64,000 nucleotides of DNA from Streptomyces seoulensis (GCA_013364255.1 CP054936.1:4060853-4124852); one strand, 5' to 3'; shown: positions 42,702-51,670, numbered from the stretch's first letter. The notes: a model not told the origin generated them from the letters alone. A program made the numbers and translations.

Positions 42702-43479
42702 CACCGCCAAGAACCCCGACCACGCCCCCGTCCCCGCCGCCGGCCCGGAGCTGGTCCGCCTGGAGAACGTGACCAAGCGGTTCGGCGACCACACGGTCCT
42801 CGACGGGCTCGACTTCCGCGTCGACGCCGGCAAGCACGTCACGCTGATCGGGCCGTCCGGCTCGGGCAAGACCACGATCCTGCGGCTGCTGATGACGCTG
42901 ACCACGCCGGACGAGGGCGCCATCACGGTGGCCGGGGAGCGGCTGTTCCCGGCGCCGGCCAAGCAGGTCCGGGAGATCCGCAAGAAGATCGGCATGGTCT
43001 TCCAGCACTTCAACCTGTTCCCGAACATGACCGTCCTCAGGAACGTCACCGAGGCCCCGGTCACCGTGCTCGGCCTGTCCCGGGACGAGGCGGCGGAGCG
43101 GGCGCGGGAGCTGCTGGAGCTGGTGGGCCTGGCCGACAAGTGCGACGCGCGCCCGGGGCAGCTGTCCGGCGGGCAGCAGCAGCGGGTGGCGATCGCCCGG
43201 GCGCTGGCGATGCGCCCGCAGGTGCTGCTGCTGGACGAGGTGACCTCGGCGCTCGACCCGGAGCTGGTGGCGGGCGTCCTGGACGTACTGCGGGACATCG
43301 CCCGCTCCACCGACATCACCATGCTCTGCGTCACCCACGAGATGGGCTTCGCCCGCGACATCTCCGACCAGGTGCTGATGTTCGACGCGGGACGCGTGGT
43401 GGAGTCCGGACCGCCGGAGAAGATCTTCGGCGACCCGGAGCAGGAGCGGACCCGGGAGTTCCTGAGCGCGGTGCTGTGA
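42691..43479 (+). CDS. ehuA: EhuA-like ABC ATPase
   Basis: A 262-residue ATPase that energises the importer. Walker A GPSGSGKTT, Q-loop MVFQHFNLFP, signature LSGGQQQRVAIARAL, Walker B VLLLDEVTSALD, and switch His in CVTHEMGFARD are all intact. The start is TTG at 42691, overlapping ehuD by 11 bases, with GGAGCG upstream; later ATG starts would remove conserved sequence. Last gene of the operon, ending 155 bp before tRNA-Lys copy 2. Confidence 0.82.
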   Translation: MSVDTAKNPDHAPVPAAGPELVRLENVTKRFGDHTVLDGLDFRVDAGKHVTLIGPSGSGKTTILRLLMTLTTPDEGAITVAGERLFPAPAKQVREIRKKIGMVFQHFNLFPNMTVLRNVTEAPVTVLGLSRDEAAERARELLELVGLADKCDARPGQLSGGQQQRVAIARALAMRPQVLLLDEVTSALDPELVAGVLDVLRDIARSTDITMLCVTHEMGFARDISDQVLMFDAGRVVESGPPEKIFGDPEQERTREFLSAVL

Positions 43480-43634
43480 CCCTGGCGCGGGCCGACCGCT
43501 TTCGGCCACTCCGTCCGGGCGCCGGTGCCGCTGGCGCCGGCGATCCGGCTCACGGGCGGGTGGTCACGAGCACCCCTGAGCACCGGGTAGTATTTTCTTC
43601 GTCGCCGACCGCGAGAGCGGACGGCGGGAGTCAT

Positions 43635-43708
43635 GCGCCGCTAGCTCAGTTGGTTAGAGCAGCTGACTCTTAATCAGCGGGTCCGGGGTTCGAGTCCCTG
43701 GCGGCGCA
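43635..43708 (+). tRNA. tRNA-Lys (CTT), copy 2 of 3
   Basis: Sequence identical to copy 1 across all 74 bases. Upstream sequence differs from copies 1 and 3 (TCAT instead of AGCAG directly before it), with TAGTATTTTC about 45 bases upstream as a possible -10 region. Confidence 0.96.
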
Positions 43709-43712
43709 CAGT

Positions 43713-43746
43713 GACGATGGCCCTCGCGGAAGCGGGGGCCATCGTC
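43713..43746. terminator. Hairpin after tRNA-Lys copy 2
   Basis: Arms GACGATGGCCC (43713-43723) and GGGCCATCGTC (43736-43746), with inner pairing CGC-GGAA-GCG. It starts 5 bases after the tRNA. Confidence 0.8.
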
Positions 43747-43781
43747 GTATGTCACGGGCGCACCCCGGACGGGGCGGGGCC

Positions 43782-44249
43782 TCACGGCATGAAGTCGTCC
43801 GTCGCCGAGAAGATCATGTGGGCGACGGCCATGAAGGTCAGACAGAGGGCGATGAACACGCCGAGGAAGGCGAAGACGCAGCCCTGCTCGGCGGCGAGCC
43901 GACCGCGGCGCGCCGGGGTGTGCGCCGTCGCCTCCTCGGGGCGCTCGGCCCGGTAGTGCACGGTGACGACGTCGCCCTCCAGGACCGTCCCCGGCCCGCC
44001 CGTCTCCTCGAACCGCACCCCGCGCCCCTCGCGGGTACGGAACTCGTACACGTGGTGCAGCGTGGTGCTGACGGAGGTGTCCGCGCCGCCGCCGCTGGTC
44101 GTGGTGTACGTCCGCAGACACCGCGCCTCGGCCGTCAGGCCGCTGTCCCAGGCGCCGCGCACCCGGCGCGCCCGCCGGGCGGCCGAGACCAGTCCGAGGA
44201 CCGCGAAGGTGATCATGAGCACGGGCACGGCGTAGAACAGCGCTTCCAT
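43782..44249 (-). CDS. Small membrane protein, DUF3592-like
   Basis: A 155-residue protein with a helix at each end (residues about 4-24 and 125-147) and a beta-rich extracytoplasmic or cytosolic middle (VYEFRTREGRGVRFEETGG, then LEGDVVTVHYRAERP). This pattern, strands leading to a V-x-V-x-Y-R-P motif, is that of DUF3592 proteins, which have no known function. The chosen ATG follows GGGGGGAA; a longer open frame exists but would place the first helix inside the protein. Confidence 0.75.
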   Translation of the reverse strand: MEALFYAVPVLMITFAVLGLVSAARRARRVRGAWDSGLTAEARCLRTYTTTSGGGADTSVSTTLHHVYEFRTREGRGVRFEETGGPGTVLEGDVVTVHYRAERPEEATAHTPARRGRLAAEQGCVFAFLGVFIALCLTFMAVAHMIFSATDDFMP

Positions 44250-44374
44250 GGTTCCCCCCGGAACTTCCCCGCCCGGCCCCGATCGGCCGGCGTGGCAGGA
44301 ACCTACCCACGCCGGCCGTCCCGGCGGCTCAAGCAATGCTCAGAGATCGTTCCGGGCCGGGAGAGTCCGCCGGG

Positions 44375-44980
44375 TCAGAACGTGACGTCCGAGCAGGCGT
44401 AGAACGCGTTGCCCGTGTCGGCGATGGTCCACACGCCGACGATCACGTGGTGGCCGCTCAGCCCGGACGGCAGGGTGCCGCTGTGGCTGAGGGTGGCCGG
44501 CGGCTGCTTGCCGCCGTAGGGGACCGTCAGGAACGGGGTGGTGTTCAGGTCGGCCCGGGTCAGGGCGTGGTTCTGGTTCCAGCCCTGCTTGGTGGCGTAG
44601 TACTTGAAGTCGGTCGTGGCGTGCCGGGCCGTGAACTGCCAGCGGAAGGTGTAGCTCTGGCCGCCGGTGACCTTGGTGGTGGGCCAGGCGCCGCCCGAGG
44701 GGGCGGTCGGGCTGTTCAGGGAACCGAACTCGCTGTGGTTGCCCGAGCAGATCTGCCCGTCCGCCGGCCCGGACGCCGGGAAGCCCTTGGGGCCCTCGAC
44801 GCTCTGCGGCTCGTACTGGATGGAGCCGCAGCCCTTCACCGTGCCGTTGGCGCAGAGCAGTTGCCTGCTGATGGGGAGGTCGGTGTAGCCGTGGCTGCTG
44901 GCGCCGCCGGTGGAGAGGACGAACGCTCCGGCGGTGGTGAGGCCCAGCACGGCCGCGTACAACTTGGCCTTGGTCCGCAT
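44375..44980 (-). CDS. AA10 lytic polysaccharide monooxygenase (chitin-binding protein)
   Basis: A 201-residue secreted copper enzyme. The signal peptide ends ...TGGASS, and the mature protein begins HGYTDLPISRQ, where the N-terminal histidine is the first copper ligand of the histidine brace; a second His is in FTARHATTDFKYY. Cysteines in QLLCANGTVKGCGSIQ and the end YACSDVTF form disulfides. It is a single-domain AA10 without a linked carbohydrate-binding module and oxidatively cleaves chitin or cellulose. In S. coelicolor the gene at this place is a small chitin-binding protein (Chb3, SCO2833 as I recall). A DasR-type palindrome lies 147 bp upstream. Confidence 0.92.
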   Translation of the reverse strand: MRTKAKLYAAVLGLTTAGAFVLSTGGASSHGYTDLPISRQLLCANGTVKGCGSIQYEPQSVEGPKGFPASGPADGQICSGNHSEFGSLNSPTAPSGGAWPTTKVTGGQSYTFRWQFTARHATTDFKYYATKQGWNQNHALTRADLNTTPFLTVPYGGKQPPATLSHSGTLPSGLSGHHVIVGVWTIADTGNAFYACSDVTF

Positions 44981-45069
44981 GTGGTCGCTCCTGGTGAACG
45001 TGTGGGGAGGTTCGGTGAGCCGGACTGTGCTGCGTGCGGTGGTGCATGCGGTGCGATGCGGCGCTCGCG

Positions 45070-45119
45070 CGCGATGCTTGGTGCGCGGTGCTTCGTGCGT
45101 GGTGCTTCGTGCGCGATGG
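45070..45119. repeat. 14-bp tandem repeat, three and a half copies
   Basis: Units CGCGATGCTTGGTG (45070-45083), CGCGGTGCTTCGTG (45084-45097) and CGTGGTGCTTCGTG (45098-45111), with a partial fourth. It lies in the leader between the LPMO gene and its DasR-type site. Confidence 0.8.
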
Positions 45120-45127
45120 TCCGCATG

Positions 45128-45141
45128 TTGGTCTAGACCAA
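45128..45141. promoter_or_regulatory. DasR-type operator (dre) upstream of the LPMO gene
   Basis: TTGGTCTAGACCAA is a perfect 14-bp palindrome containing TGGTCTAGACCA, the core of the DasR consensus ACTGGTCTAGACCACT. DasR is the GntR repressor of chitin and GlcNAc genes, relieved by glucosamine-6-phosphate. The site also lies 41 bp past the end of the SPFH gene. Confidence 0.82.
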
Positions 45142-45181
45142 GTTTCAGATTATGGGCACTCTTTGAACATGTCCATACCAA

Positions 45182-46294
45182 TCACGGGCTGGTTTCCCGG
45201 CGTCCGGCGCAGAACGCCACCGTCAGGTCCCGCACCAGGACCTTGCGCTCGCCGGCGTCGAGATCGACCAGCCCGCGCATGGTCAGCCGGGTCACCGTGT
45301 CCTCCACCGAGTCCACCACCGAGGTGAGCGCGCCGGCCCGGTCCCGGGCGTCCAGCGCGGCGACGCTGCGCCGGTGCATGGCGTCGGCGACCTCGGGGGC
45401 GTACTCGACGCGGGCCGGCCGCACCGAGTACACCTCCAGGCCGACCGCCGCCGTCTCCCGCGCCACCAGCCGGGTCAGCGCCTCGCCCGCCGCCTCCGCC
45501 GCCCCGCGCGAACCGCCCGGCGCCGCCACCCGCACCCGCGCGAGGGCGGCCTCCACGCACGCGCGCAGATACGCCTCGTGGTCGTCGATCCCGAGCGCCG
45601 CCCGCGCCGTGTCCCGCACCCGCCACACCACGAGGACCGCCACCCGCAGCGGGACGCCGTTGGCGTCGGCGGCCGGCATCGGCTCGCTGCGCCAGTGCCG
45701 CAGCCGTACGTCGATCCGGCGGCGCGGCGTCAGCGGGTTGATCCACAGCAGCCCGGTGCGCCGGACCGTCCCCTGGTAGCGGCCGAACAGCCCGAGCACC
45801 CAGGCCCGTCCGGTCCGGCCCTGGGCCAGCCCGCCGAAGCCGGCCAGGGCGAGCGCGCCCGCGCCGGCGTACGCCGCCCACTGGAGCGCTCCGAGGCCGG
45901 CGCCCGCGCCCGGCGCGGGCGGCAGCGCGCCCGCCCACCAGGAGGTGGCCGCGCAGCCCGCCGCCCCGCACACCCCGGCGAGCACCCCCACCGCCCCCGG
46001 CAGCGCCCGCGCCGGCCGCTCCGTCAGCGCCGGGTCCGGCTCCGGCGCCGCGTTGGCGGGCGCGGGCGCGCGGCGGCGGGGGCGCGCCTGCTCGCCGGCG
46101 CCCCGTCTGCTGCCCACCACGGCGGGCCCGAGGGCGATCGGGGCGGTCCGGGACTCCCGGCGGCCGGGGTCGGGATCGTCGCGGAACAGGAGGTGGACGG
46201 GGATCTCGGTGGTGATCTCGTTCTGGATCAGCCGCGAGACGGAACGATTCGCCAGGTCGGCCGGGGCATCCATGCGATCCACGTCACACTCCAT
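45182..46294 (-). CDS. SPFH/band 7 (stomatin-like) membrane protein
   Basis: A 370-residue protein. About 100 residues of Pro/Ala/Arg-rich cytoplasmic leader are followed by two helices (ALPGAVGVLAGVCGAAGCAA and LGALQWAAYAGAGALALAGF). The SPFH core starts at VLGLFGRYQGTVRRTGLLWI and shows the typical VLVVWRVRDTARAALGIDDH and AVGLEVYSVRPARVEYAPEV. It probably scaffolds membrane complexes. It lies just upstream of the tip-glucan genes (opposite strand, across tRNA-Lys copy 3), as in S. coelicolor. Start uncertain: ATG at 46294 or 7 codons later at 46273. Confidence 0.82.
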   Translation of the reverse strand: MECDVDRMDAPADLANRSVSRLIQNEITTEIPVHLLFRDDPDPGRRESRTAPIALGPAVVGSRRGAGEQARPRRRAPAPANAAPEPDPALTERPARALPGAVGVLAGVCGAAGCAATSWWAGALPPAPGAGAGLGALQWAAYAGAGALALAGFGGLAQGRTGRAWVLGLFGRYQGTVRRTGLLWINPLTPRRRIDVRLRHWRSEPMPAADANGVPLRVAVLVVWRVRDTARAALGIDDHEAYLRACVEAALARVRVAAPGGSRGAAEAAGEALTRLVARETAAVGLEVYSVRPARVEYAPEVADAMHRRSVAALDARDRAGALTSVVDSVEDTVTRLTMRGLVDLDAGERKVLVRDLTVAFCAGRRETSP

Positions 46295-46471
46295 ACGGAC
46301 TTGTCCGGATCTGTGCACGGTGATCCGTGTCACAACGCGGCTGAAAATAAGCCTGTCTGACGACCAGAAGGACGCATCGGAGTCGCCTGGAGAGGGACGG
46401 ACGCCGCGGCGCCCGCCTCCCACTGGTCACGACCACCACCCGCGGTCCGGTAAAGTTCTCCGTGTCAGCAG

Positions 46472-46545
46472 GCGCCGCTAGCTCAGTTGGTTAGAGCAGC
46501 TGACTCTTAATCAGCGGGTCCGGGGTTCGAGTCCCTGGCGGCGCA
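46472..46545 (+). tRNA. tRNA-Lys (CTT), copy 3 of 3
   Basis: Identical to copies 1 and 2. Its 5' flank GTCAGCAG matches the flank of copy 1, so those two copies share leader bases. TAAAGT at 46451-46456 is a possible -10. Confidence 0.96.
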
Positions 46546-46551
46546 CCGACA

Positions 46552-46586
46552 GCAAAGGCCCCTCGCGCGAGCGGGGGGCCTTTCGC
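46552..46586. terminator. Hairpin after tRNA-Lys copy 3
   Basis: Arms GCAAAGGCCCCTCGC (46552-46566) and GCGGGGGGCCTTTCGC (46571-46586) with a GCGA loop, 7 bases after the tRNA. Confidence 0.8.
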
Positions 46587-46806
46587 GTGCCGCGGATCTC
46601 CGCCGTACGCCCCGCTCGCCACCTCCCGCAAGCCGCCTCCACCCCCGCTCGCACTCATGTGCGCCCTCGCGTCTTGCGTACATCTGGGCGGTTAGCTCCG
46701 CATTTCGTGTGTTGCGATCATGCTGGACACCGTAGAACCTTGGTTGCCAAGTTGCTTCCTATTCAGGGTGGTTGGGGGTGCAAACGCCTCGAATGGCTGT
46801 TTGGGG

Positions 46807-48546
46807 ATGACGCATGACTACGACTACGAGCACTACAGCCGCCTGGCCGGACCGCTCACCCGGCCCGACCCCGACCGGCCCTACCGGGTGCGCTACCGCT
46901 CCCTGCTCTCCCAGGAACCGCACCGCCTGCGGGTCACGCTGATGCTGGCCGCCGCCCCGCTGCTCTCCCTCATCCTGCTGGGCTGGCTGATGCGGCCGGA
47001 CCACTGGACCGAGCGCGACCACCCGGCGTACGGCTTCCTGCCGGTCCTCGACGTGGTGATGCTGGTCTCCATCGGGCTGATCGAACTGTTCCGCTGCCTG
47101 AACGTGCTGTCCAACGCGCACGCCACCCTGGTCGCCCGCGACCCCGTCCCGGTGGTGCCCGAGACCGGTACCAGGGTCGCCTTCCTCACCAGCTTCGTGC
47201 CCGGCAAGGAGCCGCTGGAGATGGTCACCCGGACCCTTGAGGCGGCCGTGCGGCTGCGCCACCGGGGCGTCATGCACGTCTGGCTGCTCGACGAGGGCGA
47301 CGACGAGGAGGTGAAGGCGGTCTGCGCGCGCCTGGGCGTGCACCACTTCACCCGCAAGGGCGTCACGCGCTGGAACCGGCCCGAGGGCCCGTACCGCGCG
47401 AGGACCAAGCACGGCAACTACAACGCCTGGCTCCAGGCGCACGGCGACGCCTACGACGTCTTCGCCTCCGTCGACACCGACCACGTGCCGCTGCCCAACT
47501 ACCTGGAGCGGATGCTCGGTTACTTCCGCGACCCGGACGTCGGCTTCGTCGTCGGCCCGCAGGTCTACGGCAACTACGACACCTTCGTCACCAAGGCCGC
47601 CGAGTCGCAGCAGTTCCTCTTCCACGCCCTGATTCAGCGGGCCGGCAACCGCTACGGCGCGCCGATGTTCGTCGGCACCTCCAACGCGGTGCGGATCGCC
47701 GCCGTCCAGCAGATCGGCGGCCTGTACGACTCGATCACCGAGGACATGGCCACCGGCTTCGAGATGCACCGCACCAGGAACCCGGCGACCGGCCGCAAGT
47801 GGCGGTCGGTCTACACCCCGGACGTGCTCGCCGTCGGCGAGGGGCCGGCGGCCTGGACGGACTTCTTCACCCAGCAGCTGCGCTGGTCGCGCGGGACGTA
47901 CGAGACGATCCTCACGCAGTACTGGAAGGGCTTCGGCACGCTGCCGCCCGGCCGCCTCCTCAACTACACCATGATGATCGTCTTCTATCCGATGTCCGCC
48001 CTCAACTGGATCCTGGCCGCCCTCAGCTGCGCGCTCTTCCTGGGCCTGGGCGCCTCCGGCGTCGACATCGACCCGACGGTGTGGCTGATGCTGTACGGCA
48101 ACGCCTCGGCGCTCCAGATCGGCCTGTACGTCTGGAACCGCCGGCACAACGTCTCCCCGCACGAACCCGAGGGCTCCGGCGGGGTGGCCGGCATGATGAT
48201 GTCGGCCCTGTCGGCGCCGATCTACGCCCGCTCGCTCGCCGACGCCGTGCTGCGCCGCCGCAGCCGGTTCGTGGTGACCCCGAAGGGCGACTCGGCGAGC
48301 CCGGACACGCTGTTCGGCACCTTCCGGGTGCACTGGTTCTTCGTCCTGGTCTTCGGCGGCTCGATCGTCGCCGGCGCCGCCCTCGGTCACCCGCACCCGG
48401 CGATGCTGGCCTGGGCGTCGCTCGCGCTGCTCATCACCGCCTCGCCGATCCTGCTGTGGCGCTGGACGCTGCGCGGCGACCGGCGCGCCCGCGCGAGCGC
48501 CGCCCACGTCATGCGCCCGGGCGCGGCGGGAGGTCGTGAGGGATGA
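46807..48546 (+). CDS. cslA: CslA, cellulose-synthase-like GT2 glycosyltransferase
   Basis: A 579-residue membrane enzyme that polymerises a beta-glucan at hyphal tips. Two helices near residues 45-65 and 80-100 precede the GT2 domain: first Asp in LLDEGDDEE, DxD as Asp223-x-Asp225 in SVDTDHVP, TED in SITEDMATGF, and the Q(Q)xRW motif at residues 356-360 (QQLRWSRG). At least four more helices follow from about residue 395. All catalytic signatures are intact. Its stop overlaps glxA by 4 bases. The ATG lacks a clear Shine-Dalgarno sequence; GGTTGGGG is nearest. An upstream ATG at 46720 is possible but adds unrelated sequence. Confidence 0.93.
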   Translation: MTHDYDYEHYSRLAGPLTRPDPDRPYRVRYRSLLSQEPHRLRVTLMLAAAPLLSLILLGWLMRPDHWTERDHPAYGFLPVLDVVMLVSIGLIELFRCLNVLSNAHATLVARDPVPVVPETGTRVAFLTSFVPGKEPLEMVTRTLEAAVRLRHRGVMHVWLLDEGDDEEVKAVCARLGVHHFTRKGVTRWNRPEGPYRARTKHGNYNAWLQAHGDAYDVFASVDTDHVPLPNYLERMLGYFRDPDVGFVVGPQVYGNYDTFVTKAAESQQFLFHALIQRAGNRYGAPMFVGTSNAVRIAAVQQIGGLYDSITEDMATGFEMHRTRNPATGRKWRSVYTPDVLAVGEGPAAWTDFFTQQLRWSRGTYETILTQYWKGFGTLPPGRLLNYTMMIVFYPMSALNWILAALSCALFLGLGASGVDIDPTVWLMLYGNASALQIGLYVWNRRHNVSPHEPEGSGGVAGMMMSALSAPIYARSLADAVLRRRSRFVVTPKGDSASPDTLFGTFRVHWFFVLVFGGSIVAGAALGHPHPAMLAWASLALLITASPILLWRWTLRGDRRARASAAHVMRPGAAGGREG

Positions 48547-50483
48547 GGGGGCGGCAGGCCGGCTTCCGCCGGGCGCGCCGGGTCGGGATCGGCGCGGTGG
48601 CGGTGCTCGCGCTGGCCGGGATGAACGGGCCGTGGCTCTACCGCTTCGGCGCCGCGCGCTACCACCAGTACAAGATCAACGAGTCCGGGTACAAGGCCGC
48701 CAACGGCCACTGGGACATCGTGGAGTTCCCGAAGGAGTACCGGCAGGACACCATCCACGCCGTGCTGCTGCACACCGGCAAGGTGCTGCTGGTGGCCGGC
48801 TCCGGCAACAACCAGGCGAACTTCGACGCCAGGCGGTTCGACTCCCGGCTCTGGGACCCGGTCGCGGGCACGGTCGAGAGGGTGCCCACGCCCGACGACC
48901 TGTTCTGCTCCGGCCACACCCAGCTCGCCGACGGCTCCGTCCTGATCGCGGGCGGCACCAAGCGGTACGAGAAGCTGAAGGGCGACGTCACCAAGGCCGG
49001 CGGTCTGATGATCGTGCACAACGAGAACCCGGACCAGCCGGTCACCCTGCCCGCCGGCACGACGTTCACCGGCCGGGCCAACGGCAGGACGTTCGTCTCC
49101 AAGGACCCGGTGCTGGTGCCGCGCGCCGAGAAGAACTTCGACCGCGGGACCGGAAAGTTCCTCGGCAACACCCCCGGCCTCGGCCGGATCTACGTCGAGG
49201 CGCTCAGGAGCGGCACGGCGTACGAGACCGGCGCCCAGGACAACTACCGGATCAGGGGCCTGACCGGCGCGGATGCCCGCAACACCTACGGCATCGCGCA
49301 GAAGCTCGCCCTGGACAAGAAGGACTTCCAGGGGATCAGGGACGCTTACGAGTTCGACCCGGTCGCCGAGAGGTACGTCAGGGTCGATCCGATGAACGAG
49401 GCCCGCTGGTACCCGACGCTCACCGCCCTGAGCGACGGCAGGGTCCTCGGCGTCTCCGGCCTCGACGACATCGGGCAGCTGGTCCCGGGCAAGAACGAGG
49501 TGTTCGACCCGAGGACGCGGACGTGGACGTACACCCCGAAGACCCGTCAGTTCCCGACCTACCCGGCGCTGTTCCCGACGCTGGACGGCCGGATCTTCTA
49601 CTCCGGTTCGAACGCAGGCTACGGACCGGCCGACGTGGGGCGCGACCCCGGCCTGTGGGACCTGGCGAGCAACCGGTTCACCAAGGTGCCGGGGCTCCGT
49701 GACGCGGCCCTGACGGAGACCTCGGCGACGGTGCCGCTGCCGCCCGCGCAGGACCAGAAGTACCTGGTCGTCGGGGGCGGCGGGGTCGGCGAGTCGAAAC
49801 TGTCCAGCCCGAGGACCCGGCTGGTGGACCTGACGGCGAAGCACCCGCGCTTCACCGACGGCCCCTCCCTGGAGAAGGGCACCCGCTACCCGCAGACCTC
49901 GATCCTGCCCGACGACTCGGTGCTGGTCTCCGGCGGCTCCCGCGACTACCGGGGGCGCGGTGACTCCGACATCCTCCAGGCCCGGCTGTACGACCCGCGC
50001 GCCAACACGTTCACCCGCGTCGCCGACCCGCTGGTGGGCCGCGACTACCACGCGGGCTCGCTCCTGCTGCCCGACGGCCGGGTGATGTTCTTCGGCTCCG
50101 ACCCGCTCTACGGCGACAAGGCCGGCACCAGGCCGGGCGTCTTCGAACAGCGCATCGAGATCTACTCGCCGCCCTATCTGTACCGGGGCCCCCGGCCCAC
50201 GCTGTCGGGCGGCCCGCGCACCGTCGCGCGCGGCGCCTCGGCCACGTTCACCTCGCGGCACGCGGCGGCCCTGCGCACGGCCCGGCTGATCCGGCCGAGC
50301 GCCTCCACCCACGTCACGGACGTCGACCAGCGCTCCATCGCGGTGGCCTTGCGGACCTCGGGCGACCGGGTCACGGTGACGGTGCCGAAGAACCGGAACC
50401 TGGTCCCGTCGGGCTGGTACATGCTGTTCGTGGACGACGAGAAGGGGACGCCGAGTACGGCGCAGTGGGTGAGGGTGCCGTAG
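48543..50483 (+). CDS. glxA: GlxA, galactose-oxidase-like radical copper oxidase
   Basis: A 646-residue protein anchored by one N-terminal helix (residues about 14-32, IGAVAVLALAGMNGPWLYRF). It has kelch-type propeller repeats (GRVLGVSGLDD, SVLVSGGSRDY) and a C-terminal beta-sandwich. Candidate active-site residues by comparison with galactose oxidase: Cys122 in FCSGH (the thioether partner), Trp289-Tyr290 in ARWYPTL, Tyr502-His503 in GRDYHAGS, and a His in STHVTDVDQRS. GlxA needs copper and acts outside the cell on the CslA glucan at tips, needed for glucan deposition and development. Co-translated with cslA. Confidence 0.93.
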   Translation: MRGRQAGFRRARRVGIGAVAVLALAGMNGPWLYRFGAARYHQYKINESGYKAANGHWDIVEFPKEYRQDTIHAVLLHTGKVLLVAGSGNNQANFDARRFDSRLWDPVAGTVERVPTPDDLFCSGHTQLADGSVLIAGGTKRYEKLKGDVTKAGGLMIVHNENPDQPVTLPAGTTFTGRANGRTFVSKDPVLVPRAEKNFDRGTGKFLGNTPGLGRIYVEALRSGTAYETGAQDNYRIRGLTGADARNTYGIAQKLALDKKDFQGIRDAYEFDPVAERYVRVDPMNEARWYPTLTALSDGRVLGVSGLDDIGQLVPGKNEVFDPRTRTWTYTPKTRQFPTYPALFPTLDGRIFYSGSNAGYGPADVGRDPGLWDLASNRFTKVPGLRDAALTETSATVPLPPAQDQKYLVVGGGGVGESKLSSPRTRLVDLTAKHPRFTDGPSLEKGTRYPQTSILPDDSVLVSGGSRDYRGRGDSDILQARLYDPRANTFTRVADPLVGRDYHAGSLLLPDGRVMFFGSDPLYGDKAGTRPGVFEQRIEIYSPPYLYRGPRPTLSGGPRTVARGASATFTSRHAAALRTARLIRPSASTHVTDVDQRSIAVALRTSGDRVTVTVPKNRNLVPSGWYMLFVDDEKGTPSTAQWVRVP

Positions 50484-50557
50484 CGGCGGCCGGCTCGGGG
50501 CGTCGTACGGGGTACGGGGTACGGGCGGCAGGCGTCCCGAGCCGGTCGCCCCCTCGC

Positions 50558-51607
50558 CTACTCGCTCGCCGCCGCGAGCTTCAGTGCGTACTCCGCCCAC
50601 CAGTCCCCCGCCTTCGGGCCGCCCTTGCAGGGGCCGTCGGACTCGCCGGGGCGTTTGACCCAGAGGTAGGCGTCCACGAGGGGGTCGGCGGTCCTCGTCG
50701 TGGGCGGCTCGCCGAGGGCGCGGCCGGGCGGGTTGCACCAGCGCTCGGCCGGATCGCCCTCCGTCCAGGGGCCGTTGCCGTTGCGGCTGGTGTCGATGAC
50801 GAAGTGCTTGCCGCCGACCTTCGCGGACAGCCGCCTGCCGTAGGCGAGGGAGTCCTCGGTGGAGTAGAAGTTGGCGACGTTGACGGCGAAGCCGTCGGCC
50901 TTCTCGACGCCGGCGCGCCGCAGCGGTCCGTAGATCTGGTCCGGCCGGCCCCAGCCGGCGTTCCCGGCGTCCAGGTAGACCTTGGTGCGCGGCAGGGACT
51001 TGAGGCGGACGACGGCGCCCGCGAGGAGGTCGTAGCGCTCCTCCCGCACCTCCTGGGGGGTGCAGCCGTCCACCAGGTGCAGCACGGCGTCCGGTTCCAG
51101 GACGACGGTGGCGGCGCGGTCGCCGACGCCCCGGGCCACGCCGTCGATCCAGGCGCGGTAGCCGTCGCCGTCGGCGGCGCCGCCCCGCGAGTACTGGCCG
51201 CAGTCGCGGTGCGGGATGTCGTAGAGGACGAGCAGCGCGGTGCGGCCGGCCTTCGCCGCGGCCTCGGTGAAGCCGCGCGCCTCCCGCTCGGGGTTCTCCG
51301 GGCCGATCCACTCGCCGGTCGGCTGCTCGGCGATCCGCCGGACGCGCGCGGCGTCGGCCGTCCGCCCGGCCTCGGCGTACGCGGCGAGCTGACGGGCCGC
51401 CCTGCTGTCCGGGTCGACCCAGTACGGGTCGCGGTCCCCGGGCCGCTGGGTGACGGCCGCGTTCACGCCGCCGCCGTGCCCGCCGCCGTGCCCGCCGTCG
51501 TCCGCGCCGGAGGAGGAGCAGCCAGTGAGCAGCAGGGCCGCGCCCAGGAGCGTCGCGGCCGCCCGCGTCGTGCCGTTCACGCCGTTCGTGCCGTTCACGC
51601 CGTACAT
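50558..51607 (-). CDS. cslZ: CslZ, GH6 endoglucanase-like lipoprotein
   Basis: A 349-residue exported protein with a lipobox LLLTGCSSSG, so it is membrane-anchored on the outside. The GH6 fold is recognisable: LLVLYDIPHRDCGQYSRGG, WIDGVARGVGDRAATVVLEP with the DAVLHL active-site Asp region, and HFVIDTSRNGNGPW. It is thought to trim or cut the tip glucan made by CslA. It converges on glxA with a 74-bp gap. The first residues contain 9-bp repeats (GVNGTNGVNGT). ATG at 51607 chosen; a longer in-frame start exists 12 codons upstream. Confidence 0.9.
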   Translation of the reverse strand: MYGVNGTNGVNGTTRAAATLLGAALLLTGCSSSGADDGGHGGGHGGGVNAAVTQRPGDRDPYWVDPDSRAARQLAAYAEAGRTADAARVRRIAEQPTGEWIGPENPEREARGFTEAAAKAGRTALLVLYDIPHRDCGQYSRGGAADGDGYRAWIDGVARGVGDRAATVVLEPDAVLHLVDGCTPQEVREERYDLLAGAVVRLKSLPRTKVYLDAGNAGWGRPDQIYGPLRRAGVEKADGFAVNVANFYSTEDSLAYGRRLSAKVGGKHFVIDTSRNGNGPWTEGDPAERWCNPPGRALGEPPTTRTADPLVDAYLWVKRPGESDGPCKGGPKAGDWWAEYALKLAAASE

Positions 51608-51670
51608 GCGGTTCCCCCCGTGCTGCGCTCGGGTGTGCGGCACGCGTTCATGCTGCCAGGCGGCGCCGGC

